This document shows, piece after piece, positions 24,093 to 37,894 of a stretch of DNA of 64,000 nucleotides. Positions within the stretch are counted from its first letter, which is position 1, and each line of letters begins with the position of its first letter. Source of the stretch: Theodoxus fluviatilis (lineage: Eukaryota > Mollusca > Gastropoda > Cycloneritida > Neritidae); assembly GCA_034096865.1 (NCBI GenBank), contig JAWQFJ010028255.1, positions 1 to 64,000 of the forward strand. The letters run 5' to 3'. Both the position numbers and the translations under genes were made by a program. The notes beneath the pieces are model-generated. The model was not told the origin of the DNA. It saw only the letters and a list, made by a program, of their open reading frames with translations, and ran no database searches.

Positions 24093-27000
24093 GTAAGCTT
24101 AAATTTCCTGATGCTGCATTCCCTGTATAGTCATCCCATTAATTCCCTGTTGAGGTTTAAGGCAGGAACATGGGCTCTTCCCTTTGGTCTGTCAGTGGCC
24201 AGCGTTTCTGTGATGTTTTGTGTAGCTAAAATCATATAGTATGTTCACGATTTGAAAGTATTATTCATTGAATAATTAGGAATTCTGGTCATACTGATTT
24301 TCTGTGAACCTTTACACCGGTAGTCACACTCACAGCATGTGTTGCAAGGATGTAACTGGGTCAAGCATGCTAGTCACAGCATGTGTTGCAAGGTTGTAAC
24401 TGGGTCAAGCATGCTAGTCACAGCATGTGTTGCAAGGTTGTAACTGGGTCAAGCATGCTAGTCACAGCATGTGTTGCAAGGTTGTAACTGGGTCAAGCAT
24501 GCTAAGTCACAGCATGTGTTGCAAGGTTGTAACTGGGTCAAGCATGCTAGTCACAGCATATGCTGTAAGTGATTAGACAGAGGTAATGAAATGTGCTTTC
24601 CAAAAAATAATATAAAAAAATTCTGCTATAAATTATCTTAAATCAATGACATGGGTTTGTTCTGTGATGAGTTGTGAGTAATTCTAGAATAGGTTTTACT
24701 ACATTTTGTTGGATGGTTACAAGGGCATGTGCAAAAGAAAAGAGTATATGTCTCTTCCTTGAAATTTAGCTTTCTGTAAGATGCACTGACAAACCTAACA
24801 GTCCCACTTATGATGCCAGGGTAAGGGTTAACTCATGAATTGTGTATTTATTTCTTATTTCAAGGTTAAGTAAGAAAAGAAAAACCTTTAGTTTCTTTCA
24901 TTATCTTTGGAACTGTAGATAACGTAACATAATTGAAGGAATCTTGCTTATTTTCCTCTGTGTGTGAAAAATGCTCATCAAGACAGGTTTGAATGTCTCA
25001 ATAAAAATATGATTCCATGTCATTTACTGCAGTATCTCTTCTATAACTCTACTCTTCATGGAATTGGTGCACTTTTGAAGAGGTGTAACGTATGGCTGGA
25101 GCTGCATCAGCTAGAACCCCAGGCTGCTGGGCATTGGAGGCTTGCTCTGGGACAGTAGCTCAGCCAAGGGCAGTTGCAGGCAGCCAGATAGGCTGCTGGG
25201 AGCATCAGGACAGGGTCAGATAATTCAGACATGATGCTTGTGTATCATATAAGGCCAAGATATATTCAAAGTTGTGGTTACAGTAGCATGGTCAGAAAAA
25301 AAGGGACAGTAGGTTAGCCTAAACGTAAAAAATATTTTAAATAGAATAAGCCAAATTGAACATAAATCAAAATTTCTCTTTTGCTGAAAAAACGGGTATT
25401 TTACTTCAATGGTGGATTCCCAAAGTATTCATTAAGCAGGGAAAATGGGACAGCACACAATTCATTGATTACCATTTCTTTCCTCTTTTTTTCTCTTACT
25501 TCTTATGATCAGGGGGAAAAAAGTTTAGGGTTGGCAGAAGAAAGCAAGGTTGGTCAGGTTACCATAATCACAACAGTTTTTTTTCTTTGACCTAACATTT
25601 ATGCAAAGTGTGTGTCATTAATCCTGAGCTCCTAGTAGCAAGGCACACATATCCCAGAATACACCTGGTGACTTTCCAGTCCTGGAGGGAGAGATGTACC
25701 AGCTGAGCCACATGCTGACGGAACAGAAGGGCCTCATGTCCTCCATGCTGGAGCTGTCTCTGGTCAGTGACAAAGGTGAGTTGAACATTTTTCCACCCGA
25801 ACTGTTGGACTCGGACACTTGCATTGAGCAGGGGTGGTGTTCAAAGCTTTGTGAATGCAGGAGTTTTATTCAGGAAGCTATTTGAATGACTTTACTTCTC
25901 TCCACACCAATGAGCAATCTTGTGCACCTATGTGGGCTGTGGTGGAAACCTTGTAAAAGATAAGTGTAATATTTATTTAAAGCCTAGTTGCATGTTCTCA
26001 GGTAGTTAAGATGATGTGGAATGATGCTTCGGCAGTCTGATGACCAGGGTGATAAGATGTGCAAATTTAGTAACCAAAAGTGGGTATGTGCAACTTAAGT
26101 TCCTGTGCAAATTTGTGCCCATGATATTTGCAAATTTAATACCCATAAATAGGTATGTGCAGATTTAGTGCCTATGTATGGATATACATGTATGTCCAAG
26201 TTTAGTATCCATAAATGGGTACTAGCAAAGTTAGAACCCATGCATGGGTATGCGCATATAATATTTAGTCACCACAAATGGTTATTACAAATGTATTACC
26301 CATGAATGGGTGGACAGGTGCAATACAGAAATTGGAGTGTCTCTCTTCACCTGAGCTCATGGTCAGCTTCTCTGCAAGACAAGTGAGCAAAAGCTGTCAG
26401 CCAATCTGCAGGAACTAAAGTTCTGCATCAAATTAGGACTGGAGCAATCGGAACACAAGCTGCAAATTTTGGTTGAGGACTACTTTACGTGAGGACCGTG
26501 AAAGTATGGCACTTAATGTATGGATCTTCAAAACCACCTCATTGCACTGTTGATTGCCTGACCCCCATGATCTTCTGTTTCCCTTTCCAGCTGTGGTGGA
26601 AACCAAGGAGGAGGAAGAGGAGAAAGAAAACCCAGAGGAAGAAACTCGGAAGAACCTGGCATTTCTTTTGGACAAAGTGGAAGGCTGCTCAGTGAGTACA
26701 GCAAAGACCATTTTGTTTTTAGTCCCACAGTATCCTTAGGCAAAAAAGAAGAAGTTGTGGTTAGGGTGACAAGGCCACATATACACACACAAAACTGAAC
26801 TTTTTTCACCCCCACACCCCCCCCACACACCCTTTTTTTTCTTTTTAGAAGAGGTCGTATTTAACAAAAACCAAACTTTCATTTACTGAAAACACATATA
26901 TAGATAGTGGATTCCCTGAGTGCTGATTGGGCAGGGAAGATGAGACAGCACACAGTTTGTTGTTTACAATCAATATCTGTAAATTCAATCCCCCCCCCCC

Positions 27001-28277
27001 CCCCCCCCCCACTATTGAATGAGACTGTTTCAATCAAATCTTTCTGCACGACTTTTTCACCAAAGGGAACTTTTCCTGAGAAAACATGAGTCACTTTCCA
27101 TAGTCTACATGACCCCCTCTGCTCGGTATTACTGTATCTACCTTCGTATTACTCTATTGTTTTAATATACTTCCCTCTGAATGTAGATCATTTCAAAACT
27201 TGCATTTTCTCCATTCTCTTCTTCTTACCTGTATGTCAGCTTCAGAAGCTGACATAATGGCGTGCGTCTGGAGGCAGGTTTACCAGACTATGGACATGCA
27301 ATCCAACCAGTATTTCCAGTGTTTTTTATTAGTGATCGCTGTAATCATACATAAGTCATATCAAAATTGGGACAAAAAAGCAGATGGTATCTGGTTTTGG
27401 AAATGGATTTATTGAAAGAACTGACCAATTGGATGTTGTGCATGATTACAGTAATCACTTTAGAAAAGACTGAAAATGCCTTTTGCTTGCTATGGACTGC
27501 CCTTCGGTTACTTGGGACAGCCCCCACAGCTGCTTCAGTAGCCCCTACGGCTGCTGGGACAGCCCCTACAGCTGCTTGGGCAGCCCCTACAGCTGCTTGG
27601 GACAGCATCTACAGCTGCTTGGGCAGCCCCTATAGCTGCTTGGGACAGCCCCTACAGCTGCTTGGGCAGCCCCTATAGCTGCTTGGGACAGCCCCTACAG
27701 CTGCTTGGGCAGCCCCTACAGCTGCTTGGGACAGCCCCTACAGCTGCTTGGGCAGCCTCTACAGCTGCTTGGGTCAGCCCCTGGGGCTGTTATGGCTGCT
27801 TGGGACAGCCCCTACAGCTGCTTGGGCAGCCCCTACAGCTGCTTGGGCAGCCCCTACAGCTGCTTGGGACAGCATCTACAGCTGCTTGGGCAGCCCCTAT
27901 AGCTGCTTGGGACAGCCCCTGGGGCTGTTACAGCTGCTTGGGACTGCCCCTACGGCTGCCTAGGACAGTCTGTGGTAGAGCTACTGGAGCCCAGCAGCTT
28001 AGAACATGGATCAACTCCAATCCAATGTTGCACTCTAGAATGTGGTGCCTGTTAGCGAGAGCTGCAGTCTGATTCCATATGCCTGAAAGCAGAGCAGCCC
28101 ACAGCACTGAATGACTGTGTGCTGCAGAGCGTGACGGAAGTGCCAGGCCGGCAACTGGTGCATGACGGAGACCTGGTGGAGCTGGACCCCGAGAGCCACT
28201 CACAAGTGCAGCGTGTCCATGCCTTCCTCCTTTCCGACAGCCTCATGATTGCCACCTGGGTCCCAAACAGGTGTGTC

Positions 28278-28340
<63 letters not shown>

Positions 28341-28539
28341 TGTGCTTGAATGTGTGTGTGTGTGTGGGGTGTGTTCATGTGTGCATGTGTGTGTAAGTGT
28401 GTGTTTGTATGTTTTTAGTGTGTGTTGTGTGTATGTGTGTTTTTAGTGAGTGTGTGTTCAGTGTGTGGTGTGTGTGTGTGTGTGTGTGTGTGAGTGTGTG
28501 TGAGCAGAAGATAGGGGATATGGAGGACTGGGGAGGGGG

Positions 28540-28583
<44 letters not shown>

Positions 28584-28654
28584 AGCACACACATACACAC
28601 ACACTTAGTCACATACACACATACTACACAAACACACACCACACATACACACCA

Positions 28655-28688
<34 letters not shown>

Positions 28689-28747
28689 TACACACACACA
28701 CACACACACACAAAGATACATACACACACACACATGCACACACACAT

Positions 28748-28808
<61 letters not shown>

Positions 28809-31800
28809 TCTATACACCTACACACAGCCTGCCCTGGCTTTTCCTACTTGTTTTGGAAATTGACTTAAGAAGCAAAATTTCCTTTAATTAAGCCCAAATT
28901 TCAATGTTTGGTAGAAATAACACTGTTCTTAATTATGGCTTATTTGTGCATAGTTGATTCATTTAAGACTTGTACTCACATGAAATTCAGAAGAAATTAG
29001 AAAGCACCTTTTGACAAACGATGCACCATTCTTTCAGAGACTTATTTAACATCTGAATTATAAAAGCTTGTTGTAAATAAAATGAAGACCGGTGACATGG
29101 CTCCACCATCTTGTCTGTACTTTACATTTTAGGAGCACTCGTTAATTTAAAGAAATTAATATAAAAGCATCCTGTATTATACATTCGCATGATGCACTGT
29201 GTGTCTGTGTGCAGGCGCGGCCCAGTGCGCTACCGATTCCAGGGCCTCTATGAGCTGGACAGCCTGGCTGTGGTCAATGTCCGCGACGTTGGTCCCAGCA
29301 AGAATGCCTTCAAGATCCTCATGTTCCCTGACACCCGCATGTACCAGGCTGACAGCGCCAAAGCCAAAGTAATTTGGACTTTAAAGTTAGTTTTGCCTAT
29401 GGAATGTCGAGTTGAATGGTTGGTGCGAGAAGGATGTTTGGAAGGCTTCCCTTAGTCTGCTGCATCATTGAGAATATGGGTGGAGGGTTCAACAGGTCTG
29501 AAAATTTGCTGTTCTATCAAAGAGTTATGTACCTACATCTTGCAGATTCTAGAAATATACTTGTTCATGAGAGTTTGAATGGGATCTTTGGCAGTTGCTC
29601 TTTCTTATTGAGATTCTGAGTTAAATGTTTGTTGCATTTCCTTGATTTTAGGAGGATTTATGTTGTTGTCTCTTTCTTCTTCATTTTTTTAGTTTGACTG
29701 ATTTACAGAGTAACTGATCAACTACAAATGGATAAACTCTCTTGCCATGGGTTGCTGTGGAGGATAGAGTGTCAGCTGCCAAATGTGGTATTAGCTGCCA
29801 TGTGGAGTAACTGTCTGACTTACGATTCTTCTCCCCAAAGCGCCAGTGGCTGGACATCTTGGAGGACACGAAGAAAAAGAAGGCAGCGAGGGACAAACAG
29901 AAGAAGGAGCAGGCTCAAAGACAGGTGGAGGAGCAGAGGCAGTCAGTGATCAGTGCCCGCACTCCAGAGATGGAGAAGAACCGTGAGTTGGCTGTAGGGG
30001 CTGCGCAGTCCGTGAGTACACAGTACACAGTACACACAGTACACAGTAATTTATTGCGCCAAGTGACATCATTTAAAAAACGAGCACGAGGAAAACTAAG
30101 TGATGAAGGCTAAAAAAGAAACAAAACAAAAAGCCAAACACACGCATCGCTTACACACCCTAACACGCCGTTTATGCAAAAAACATGGACATTTCCCGAT
30201 GTACCTCACTCACGCAGCTGCACACAGACAAGAGATAAGACTGCACCTGAAACCAAAGGATTAACTGGTAAATGGGGCAATATACAATGAACAATTAAAG
30301 TTACTATTTAAGAACTGTTGACAAAAGAGGAACAAACTAAGATGATACACCCACCCACCCACCCCCCTTTTAAGTGACAATAAATAATACATATGAACAG
30401 AGACAAGACCACTAAGACGTACCCCCCCACCCCCCCACCCCCATCCCACCCCCCGTCACCACACAAAAGAATACAATAGAACAATACAAAAACAACCCTG
30501 CGCAACTACAAGAAGACCAACCCTTCCCCACCCCCACCCCCTCCCCCACCCCTCCCCCCACCCCCAACCACACTCAGAAGCAGTCCATATAACCCAGAGG
30601 AAGCACAAAAGAGAAAGTGGCACTGTCATAGATGTGGAGAAGTGTGTGCGCACCGCCGACAGGATCAGCGGCGGCAAAGCTGCCTGGGGAGGTTCTGGAC
30701 AGCGTTGAGCTCCGTCACCGCCGTGGGAAAGAACGAGTTCTGAAAACGGCATGTGCGCGTTTTGAGGGACCTGAAACGACGGCCAGAGGGAAGGAGCTGA
30801 AATAAAATGCTTACTGCACCCGGTGTTCCCAGGCGGTCACCCATCCAAGTACTAACCGGGCCCGAGTTGGCTGTAGGGGCTGCGCAGTTCGTGAGTTGGC
30901 TGCATGGGCTGCGCAGTCCATGACATGAGTTGGCTGCATGGGCTGCGCAGTCCATGAGTTGGCTGTAGGGGCTGCGCAGTCCGTGAGTTGGCTGTAGGGG
31001 CTGCGCAGTCCGTGAGTTGGCTGTAGGGGCTGCGCAGTCCATGAGTTGGCTGTAGGGGCTGCGCAGTCCATGAGTTGGCTGTAGGGGCTGCGCAGTCCGT
31101 GAGTTGGCTGTAGGGGCTGCGCAGTCCGTGAGTTGGCTGCATGGGCTGCGCAGTCCATGAGTTAACTGCATGGGCTGCACAGTCCATGAGTTGGCTGTAG
31201 GGGCTGCGCAGTCCGTGAGTTGGCTGCAGGGGCTGCGCAGTCCGTGAGTTGGCTGTAGGGGCTGCGCAGTAGTACGTGGGGAGAGTCCTCTGATTCTGGG
31301 CAGCAAGTGCCTTATTGGTGCGCTGTTCATATGCTGTCAAGGTTCATACATGAATACACACCAGCACTGAACAATAGCATTTTTCGACCAGTTGAAGTAA
31401 TATTTCCTTGCCTGACACCTGAATTTAGTTGCCTGAAGCACCTTTGTATTATACTGTCCACAACATAAATTAATTCACAGATACCATGAACAGGTTTCAA
31501 GAAGCTATCATGAAGCTGGCATGACCAAATAGAAGCCAATAGAACACATCCGCTTATGGAGGAAACTTGGTGTGTAACATGACCTTTGACTGAGTTGAGG
31601 AACAAGTGCAGTCCAGATTTCATATTTGCCAGTTTCCACACTACATTTGATCATTGGTTGAAGTTACAAAGTGAAAACTGGTAAATTTATAGTCTTCTAA
31701 CAGACTACTGAAAAAGAGTGGAAGACAAGCAACCGACAGTGGTTCTTTCTTGAGCAACAGACTAGACATTCTGTCATGAAAGTCTTGGCAAAGTTTGCTA

Positions 31801-34800
31801 AAGGAGTGTTCAGAGTTGATCCTGAGCGCTTTCCCAGGGCAATGTGCTCACAGAGCTTAGGTGGATATATTGGCCAAAAAGAATGGGCTGATTTATTTTA
31901 TAATGTCTGTTGATTTGCATTAATTTGAAATCTGGTTATGGATTACCCTAGGAGTTGAAATGAATTGTTCCAGCTCTCTAACAAGGGTTCATGTATCAAG
32001 CAGTTTGAGCATCCTGCTCTTCTGAAGTGGAGCCCTGTGTGGGTTGGGGTTAAGAATAGACCTACTGCATCTCCCTATGCAACTCAAGCTAGGCAGAGAG
32101 CTGGGGAAACAGAGACTTTGCTAGCTCTAACTCTAACCAGCTCTTGTGATGTTGTAGTCAATAGCCCTTAATAGCCTGTAAAGATTGACAGGCAGTAAAA
32201 CCTACCTTATTCAGTCAGTCAGTCAGTCAGTCAGTCGTGATTTCCTTGATTAGTTTGTTAGTTCTTTCAGTGGTTCATTGCAAGGTCAGGGTTTCGCCAG
32301 GGAACAATCCATTACATTTTGGAGGTTACGTGTTATCTAGTTTTGGAATTGGAACCTTGTATAGAAATTGTTTTGCACGTCATTAAGGTGATGACGACGA
32401 ATGATTAATTCTACCATCTTATGCATTCCACACTCAGAGACTGCTAGCAGGCACTAAAATGAACTAAACTTTTGGCTAGCAGAACATCCTGCCTGGATTA
32501 AACAGGTCATAGAAGAGAAATTGTAGCTTCCTTGGCGGAGGCTTTTGCTCTCACAGTGTTCTCTAGTTAGCAAGAGGATGCTGCACAACACTCTGCCTTC
32601 ACTCACTGCCTACTCCGCATTGCAGCCTTTGCGGACAGCGAGGCGGAGCTGCTGGCGCTGGGGGACTGTGTGGACTCAGACTTCCTGCATGAAGACTGGC
32701 TGCAGGAACTCCCTGAAGACTTGGACATGTGCATTGCCCAGCGTGACTTCAAGGGGGGCGTGGACCTGGTGGAGAAAGGTGAAAAAGATGCTTACATATA
32801 TATATGCATGCAAATCCACGTTTGCACACAAAAATGCACACGTACACACCCATATGCATATGAATATGAACATGCTCATGCACATCAATACATGCATGTG
32901 GTTGTGCATGAGAAATAAGGTTAAAGTATGAAAGTGTTTGAGAAAGTATTAAAGTATTAACCTTTAGAGCGCCGCTGTCGACTTGAGTCGACACAGCGTA
33001 CATTCCCCAGACGTCCGCTGTCGACACAGGTCGACAAGCGATAGTGACGTGCTCTGTTGACTTGCCTAACGCTCCCTTCGAGTAATGCTGTTCTAAAAAT
33101 ATCACAGTCATGTGCAGTGATCACGTGGCAACGAGATCCGCCATTTTGATTTTCGAATGGGCGCGTTGCGAATTTTCAGTGAATTTTTTTCATGAAGTTT
33201 GTCTTCGCCATTTGTGAACGAGACTTTTTTCTTAGCCAGTATGGCGACTGACGAAGAAATTGAAGCGCTTGTGGAGTTATTTTTCGATTCTGACTCTCAG
33301 AATATGAATTCGAAGGCTTTACTGACATTGATGTGATGGGAGAGAGAGCAAGCACGTGCTTCGAGTTCGACCGATCGATGTGTCGTGGTCTGTAGATCGA
33401 CAGGAGCTGAGGAGGAGCGGAGGCTTGATTCAGATGAAAATTACTCGGCTGACTTCCCTAGCGAAAGTAACTGTAGGATTTTTTTGTTTTGTTTTACACT
33501 AAAACATTTTCAGATGTATTTCCAAGTAATCAAAAGCTGTTGTATTCTTGAATCAATAGAGCAGTGTAGGAAAACACAGTGCTTCTACCGATGGCGATGT
33601 GTTGTGGTCTGTAGATCGAGTCCTGAGCGGATACTTGATTCAGATGAAAATTACTCGGCTGACTTCCCTAGCGTAAGTAATTGTAGGATTTTTTGTTTTG
33701 TTTTAGTTTTACCCTAAAACATTTTCAGATGTATCTCCATTACTTGGAGACTCTATCTATGCACTTTTGCATTTTCATCAAAACCTGTTGTATTCTTGAA
33801 TACATAGAGCAGTGTAGGAAAACACAGTGAATTTGTTTTTTTTTTGTTGTTGTCTGTGTTCCAATATTTTTTAGCAGCTGAAAAAACATTCTATGGTATT
33901 TTCATTAATTGCACCGTGTAGGCCATCCATTTTTCTACTCACCCTCCAAAAATCTACTTCAAAGCTTGAATAGGTAATAAATGATGATTTTTTAAGTAAA
34001 CGTGGTGTCGAATTTGACCACACACACAAAAATTTGTGGTTCTGGGGTAAAGCAATGACGAAAATTAGCGGCGCTCTAAAGGTTAACCCATTTCCCCCTA
34101 ACGTTATCTGTAAAAAAAAATAGCTCCCTGGTTCCTGAGCATTTTTGAAAGAAAAAAAAACAAATCCAGTGACCGGTTTCAAAATTTACTTTCTCTGCTT
34201 GTGTACAAGATATTTTGATGATTCAAACACTTAAAGAAAGCTTATATTTTTGGCTTTCTAGTCATTTCAAGCATTAGCCTCTCTTACAAATACTTTTGCT
34301 TTGCCATTTTAAGAAAAATGAAAAAATAGAGGAAAATGACAATTCTCTGCACTTTTACAACCTGTTGTAAATGAAATGATGATTTAAAATGCAACAGTTT
34401 TAACTGTAAAAGAATGTGAACCATTTATCAATCATGTGAGTAAATTACAGCAACATCCATGATTTACAAAGTATTTCACACAAAATCAAATGAAACTTGC
34501 TGTGATATCAGCATTTTACCATTCTCCGTCTTTACTTGCACATTTGCATTTTTCTCATTTTTTGGTCAATGTATGTATATCAATTAGCCACTGATTTGTT
34601 ACTAAGATATTGTGCTTTGTTATTATGTCATCATCTTTCACAAAATAAGAACAATGCTTTACACAGTATCATAATAAAAAAGAGAAATAAAATCTTGTTA
34701 CATGACATAAAACTCTTTCTAGCATAGCATATGATTGTTATCTTCATTGAACTTTCACAGATGACAAAATAATTAACATGGGCAAAACTACTAACCATTT

Positions 34801-35804
34801 TTGCATCATCTCTGAACATTTATGAGATTTCTAAACATTATTCTTCATTTTCTGGACTGGAGGATATAACATCCTGACGTCAGTGAAATTGTTGTCTTTA
34901 GAACTTGTGCAAACACATCTCATGCATTTTCATGCAGAAATCAAGCAAAGTAATCCACATTCTGGTGTAGGATTCCACACAGATCTTGAATCATGAATCA
35001 TGAAATATCCAGTCCAAGCAAAATTACACCAAAAGAGTCTAATATGGCATGCCCCTGTTCGCTTGAAAGTTTCTTCAGAGCGTTGGGTGAAACCTGTGTA
35101 CTTCCACTCACTTGCTGCTCTGGTTTCACTGACATCTTCATCCGATTCTTTTTCCGAAAACTCGCCTCCCTGCACCTTGTTTGATGTCTAATCTGTCAGA
35201 TTTGTCACAAACTTGGGCCGATTCTGGGTCTAATTCCACTTCAATGTCACTTCCCTCACTCATATCAGATCCTTCGTCAGCCATTTTGACAAAACGTTCC
35301 AAAAATCGAAATGTCACAAGATTAAAACATCAATAACTTTGATTCTACATCATCAATCGCGACGAAATTTTTGCAAACTGCGCGCAGCCTATTGCAGATA
35401 TCCCACAATTCCCTGCGTTGTTGATAGGCCGACAAGATTGACTTGCCTCAATCCGTTTTACAGAGCTACTATAGGATGCGACGTGTACGTCGCATCCATC
35501 GGTAAAGGTAGATGCAACGTGCACGTCGCATCCGGCAGAAATGGGTTAAGTAAAGTTATTAGAGAACTAAGTCATGTATGTGTTTTTCTGATATTTACAT
35601 TACTGTTATAAAAAAATTCTCTATGAATATGCTGCTTTTTCTGGACTGTGCATGAACAAATAAATGATATTGTGGTTAAAATATCATATATTGTCCTTTT
35701 TTTATAACTTGAGCCAAGTTTTCTCATGTACAGTCACTTATGCACTTGCACATGTGCACACATGTATGAAAACACACACACACAAACACAGACGCATGCA
35801 CGCG

Positions 35805-35871
<67 letters not shown>

Positions 35872-37605
35872 CCCTGCCTTCTCATCACCTCCATTTCTCT
35901 CCCCTCCCTTCCTCTTTATGTCCTTAGTTCTTGTTTCCTATTCTTGTGTAATGTTTCTCCATTTGTCATTGGTGTTCAATCTTGACTTTTTCAGTGAACC
36001 AGTTTTTGAAAGACAAGCCCAGAACACCTGCAGTGAAAGAGTTCAGGTTAGTTCATGCACTCAAGTGTAACATACTACCAGAGCTGCTGGAACCCCTGGC
36101 TGCTGGGCTTTCGGGGCCTGCTCCAGTAGCTCAGTCAGGGGTACCCCCGAGCAGCCAAAGAGGCTGCTGGGGGGCATCAGGACAGGGTCAGACCATTCAG
36201 ATCCCAAAGTTTGTTCCAACTACCCAGGAAGATCAAGCACGACATGTGCAATACAATGGACTGGTTAAAAAAACCTAGTTTGACATTTAAGTTAAGGCTC
36301 TGTGGCTGAGAGGTCAGTGTGCTGTACCTGCACTGGCTTGTGTCGAGTGAGTGCGGTGTTCAAAGCTGCACCATTCCAGAGTTGCATCCTTGAGCAAGTT
36401 GTTTGACTCGCATTGTTTCTCCCCACCCAGGAGTAAAACTGGGTGCCTGTGATGGCAGCAGTGCATAGTATTGTGCAATTAACCCTTGTATGCAGCCATG
36501 ACCCAGTGGAGTTGATACTGTGTCTGACTGTGTGTACTATATGTCTATCTTGGTGTTCGTCGTAAGGTGTCAGTGAAGGATTAATCGTGTGGCCCAGTGA
36601 TTGGGGGGTAAGGTGTAAAGTGGTTTGAGTCCCAGACATGGGTGATGAGTTGCTGTATGAATTTTACCTTTACCTTTTTAACTCATTTGTCAAACTAAAA
36701 AATAGTCTATGTTGATAAAGCACATTTTGATGCAATAAGAAATATAAAGTAGTGGGTGAAAATTAGAATTCAAAGTATTGTATTTGTGAAAAGGATACAT
36801 ACAATTTTGAAACTCAAATATGTGACCAGCCACAACAAAACCAGTGCTAAGGCGCGCGGCCCTCTCTTGCGCTAAGTCTCAGAAAAGGCAGGGAGGGTCA
36901 ATCTGTGTGATTTTCACTTTTTGATAAAAATAGATTCTACATGGTTCAAACTGTCATGCCAGTAAAGGAAACATGTTGAAGAAGTATATTTTGATGGTAA
37001 AATAAAGACTTTTGTGTTGTGTATTGTTTCAAAAGCTCCCTGTAATTAGCGTTAATTGCCTCATTTTAGCCGCAATAAACACACCTAAACCCTTGCAGAA
37101 CCCCTTCATGTTATATAGCGTTAGAAAGGCCGCTCTCTCGGCGTTCCCGCTCGGTGGATGTCGAAGAAAAATAAGGTCAGCTATTTTTGGAAACGGAGTT
37201 TGAAATACCGTTGCTAAGGTGTTTAATGTCTGAAGAGGGTAAATCTTCTGAGACCGTTTTTTCAAAACGACCGCTGCTTCAGTACCCAACTTGAAATGCC
37301 TGTAACTCCTATTCTAATTAACTCACACTGTTCATTCTTATATCAAAACAAACAGAAATGAATGCACATTATGCAGAAAACAAAAATATTAAAACCCCAT
37401 TTTGTCCAAAAATCGACTTAGCACTGGTTTTGTCGTGGCTGGTCACATATATGCATATTTGCCTGTGTTGTGAATGATCGTCTTTCTTGTGTACATAAAT
37501 ACATGGGGTTTGTGTGGAGAGACAGGAAAAGAGACTGACCAACATACAGACTGATGGACAGACTGACCAATCTGACTGACCGATGGGTACATAGACAGGG
37601 AGACA

Positions 37606-37677
<72 letters not shown>

Positions 37678-37823
37678 AGACACAAGCAAACACACGCACA
37701 CACATGCACACACACACACACACTCAGAAACACCCAGACACATACACACACAACAGACACGCACATATACACATGCGCACACACACCAGACACACACACA
37801 CACACATACACACGCATCAGACA

Positions 37824-37894
<71 letters not shown>

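Noticed and set aside
30816..30865. Functional 5S rRNA gene
   Set aside because: Only the 3' half is present and it is joined to a LINE tail; no complete internal promoter.
30665..31340. 221-codon minus-strand frame of [16 protein letters not shown] repeats
   Set aside because: Reads through the 29-bp donor array into the LINE fragment; chimera of unrelated pieces.
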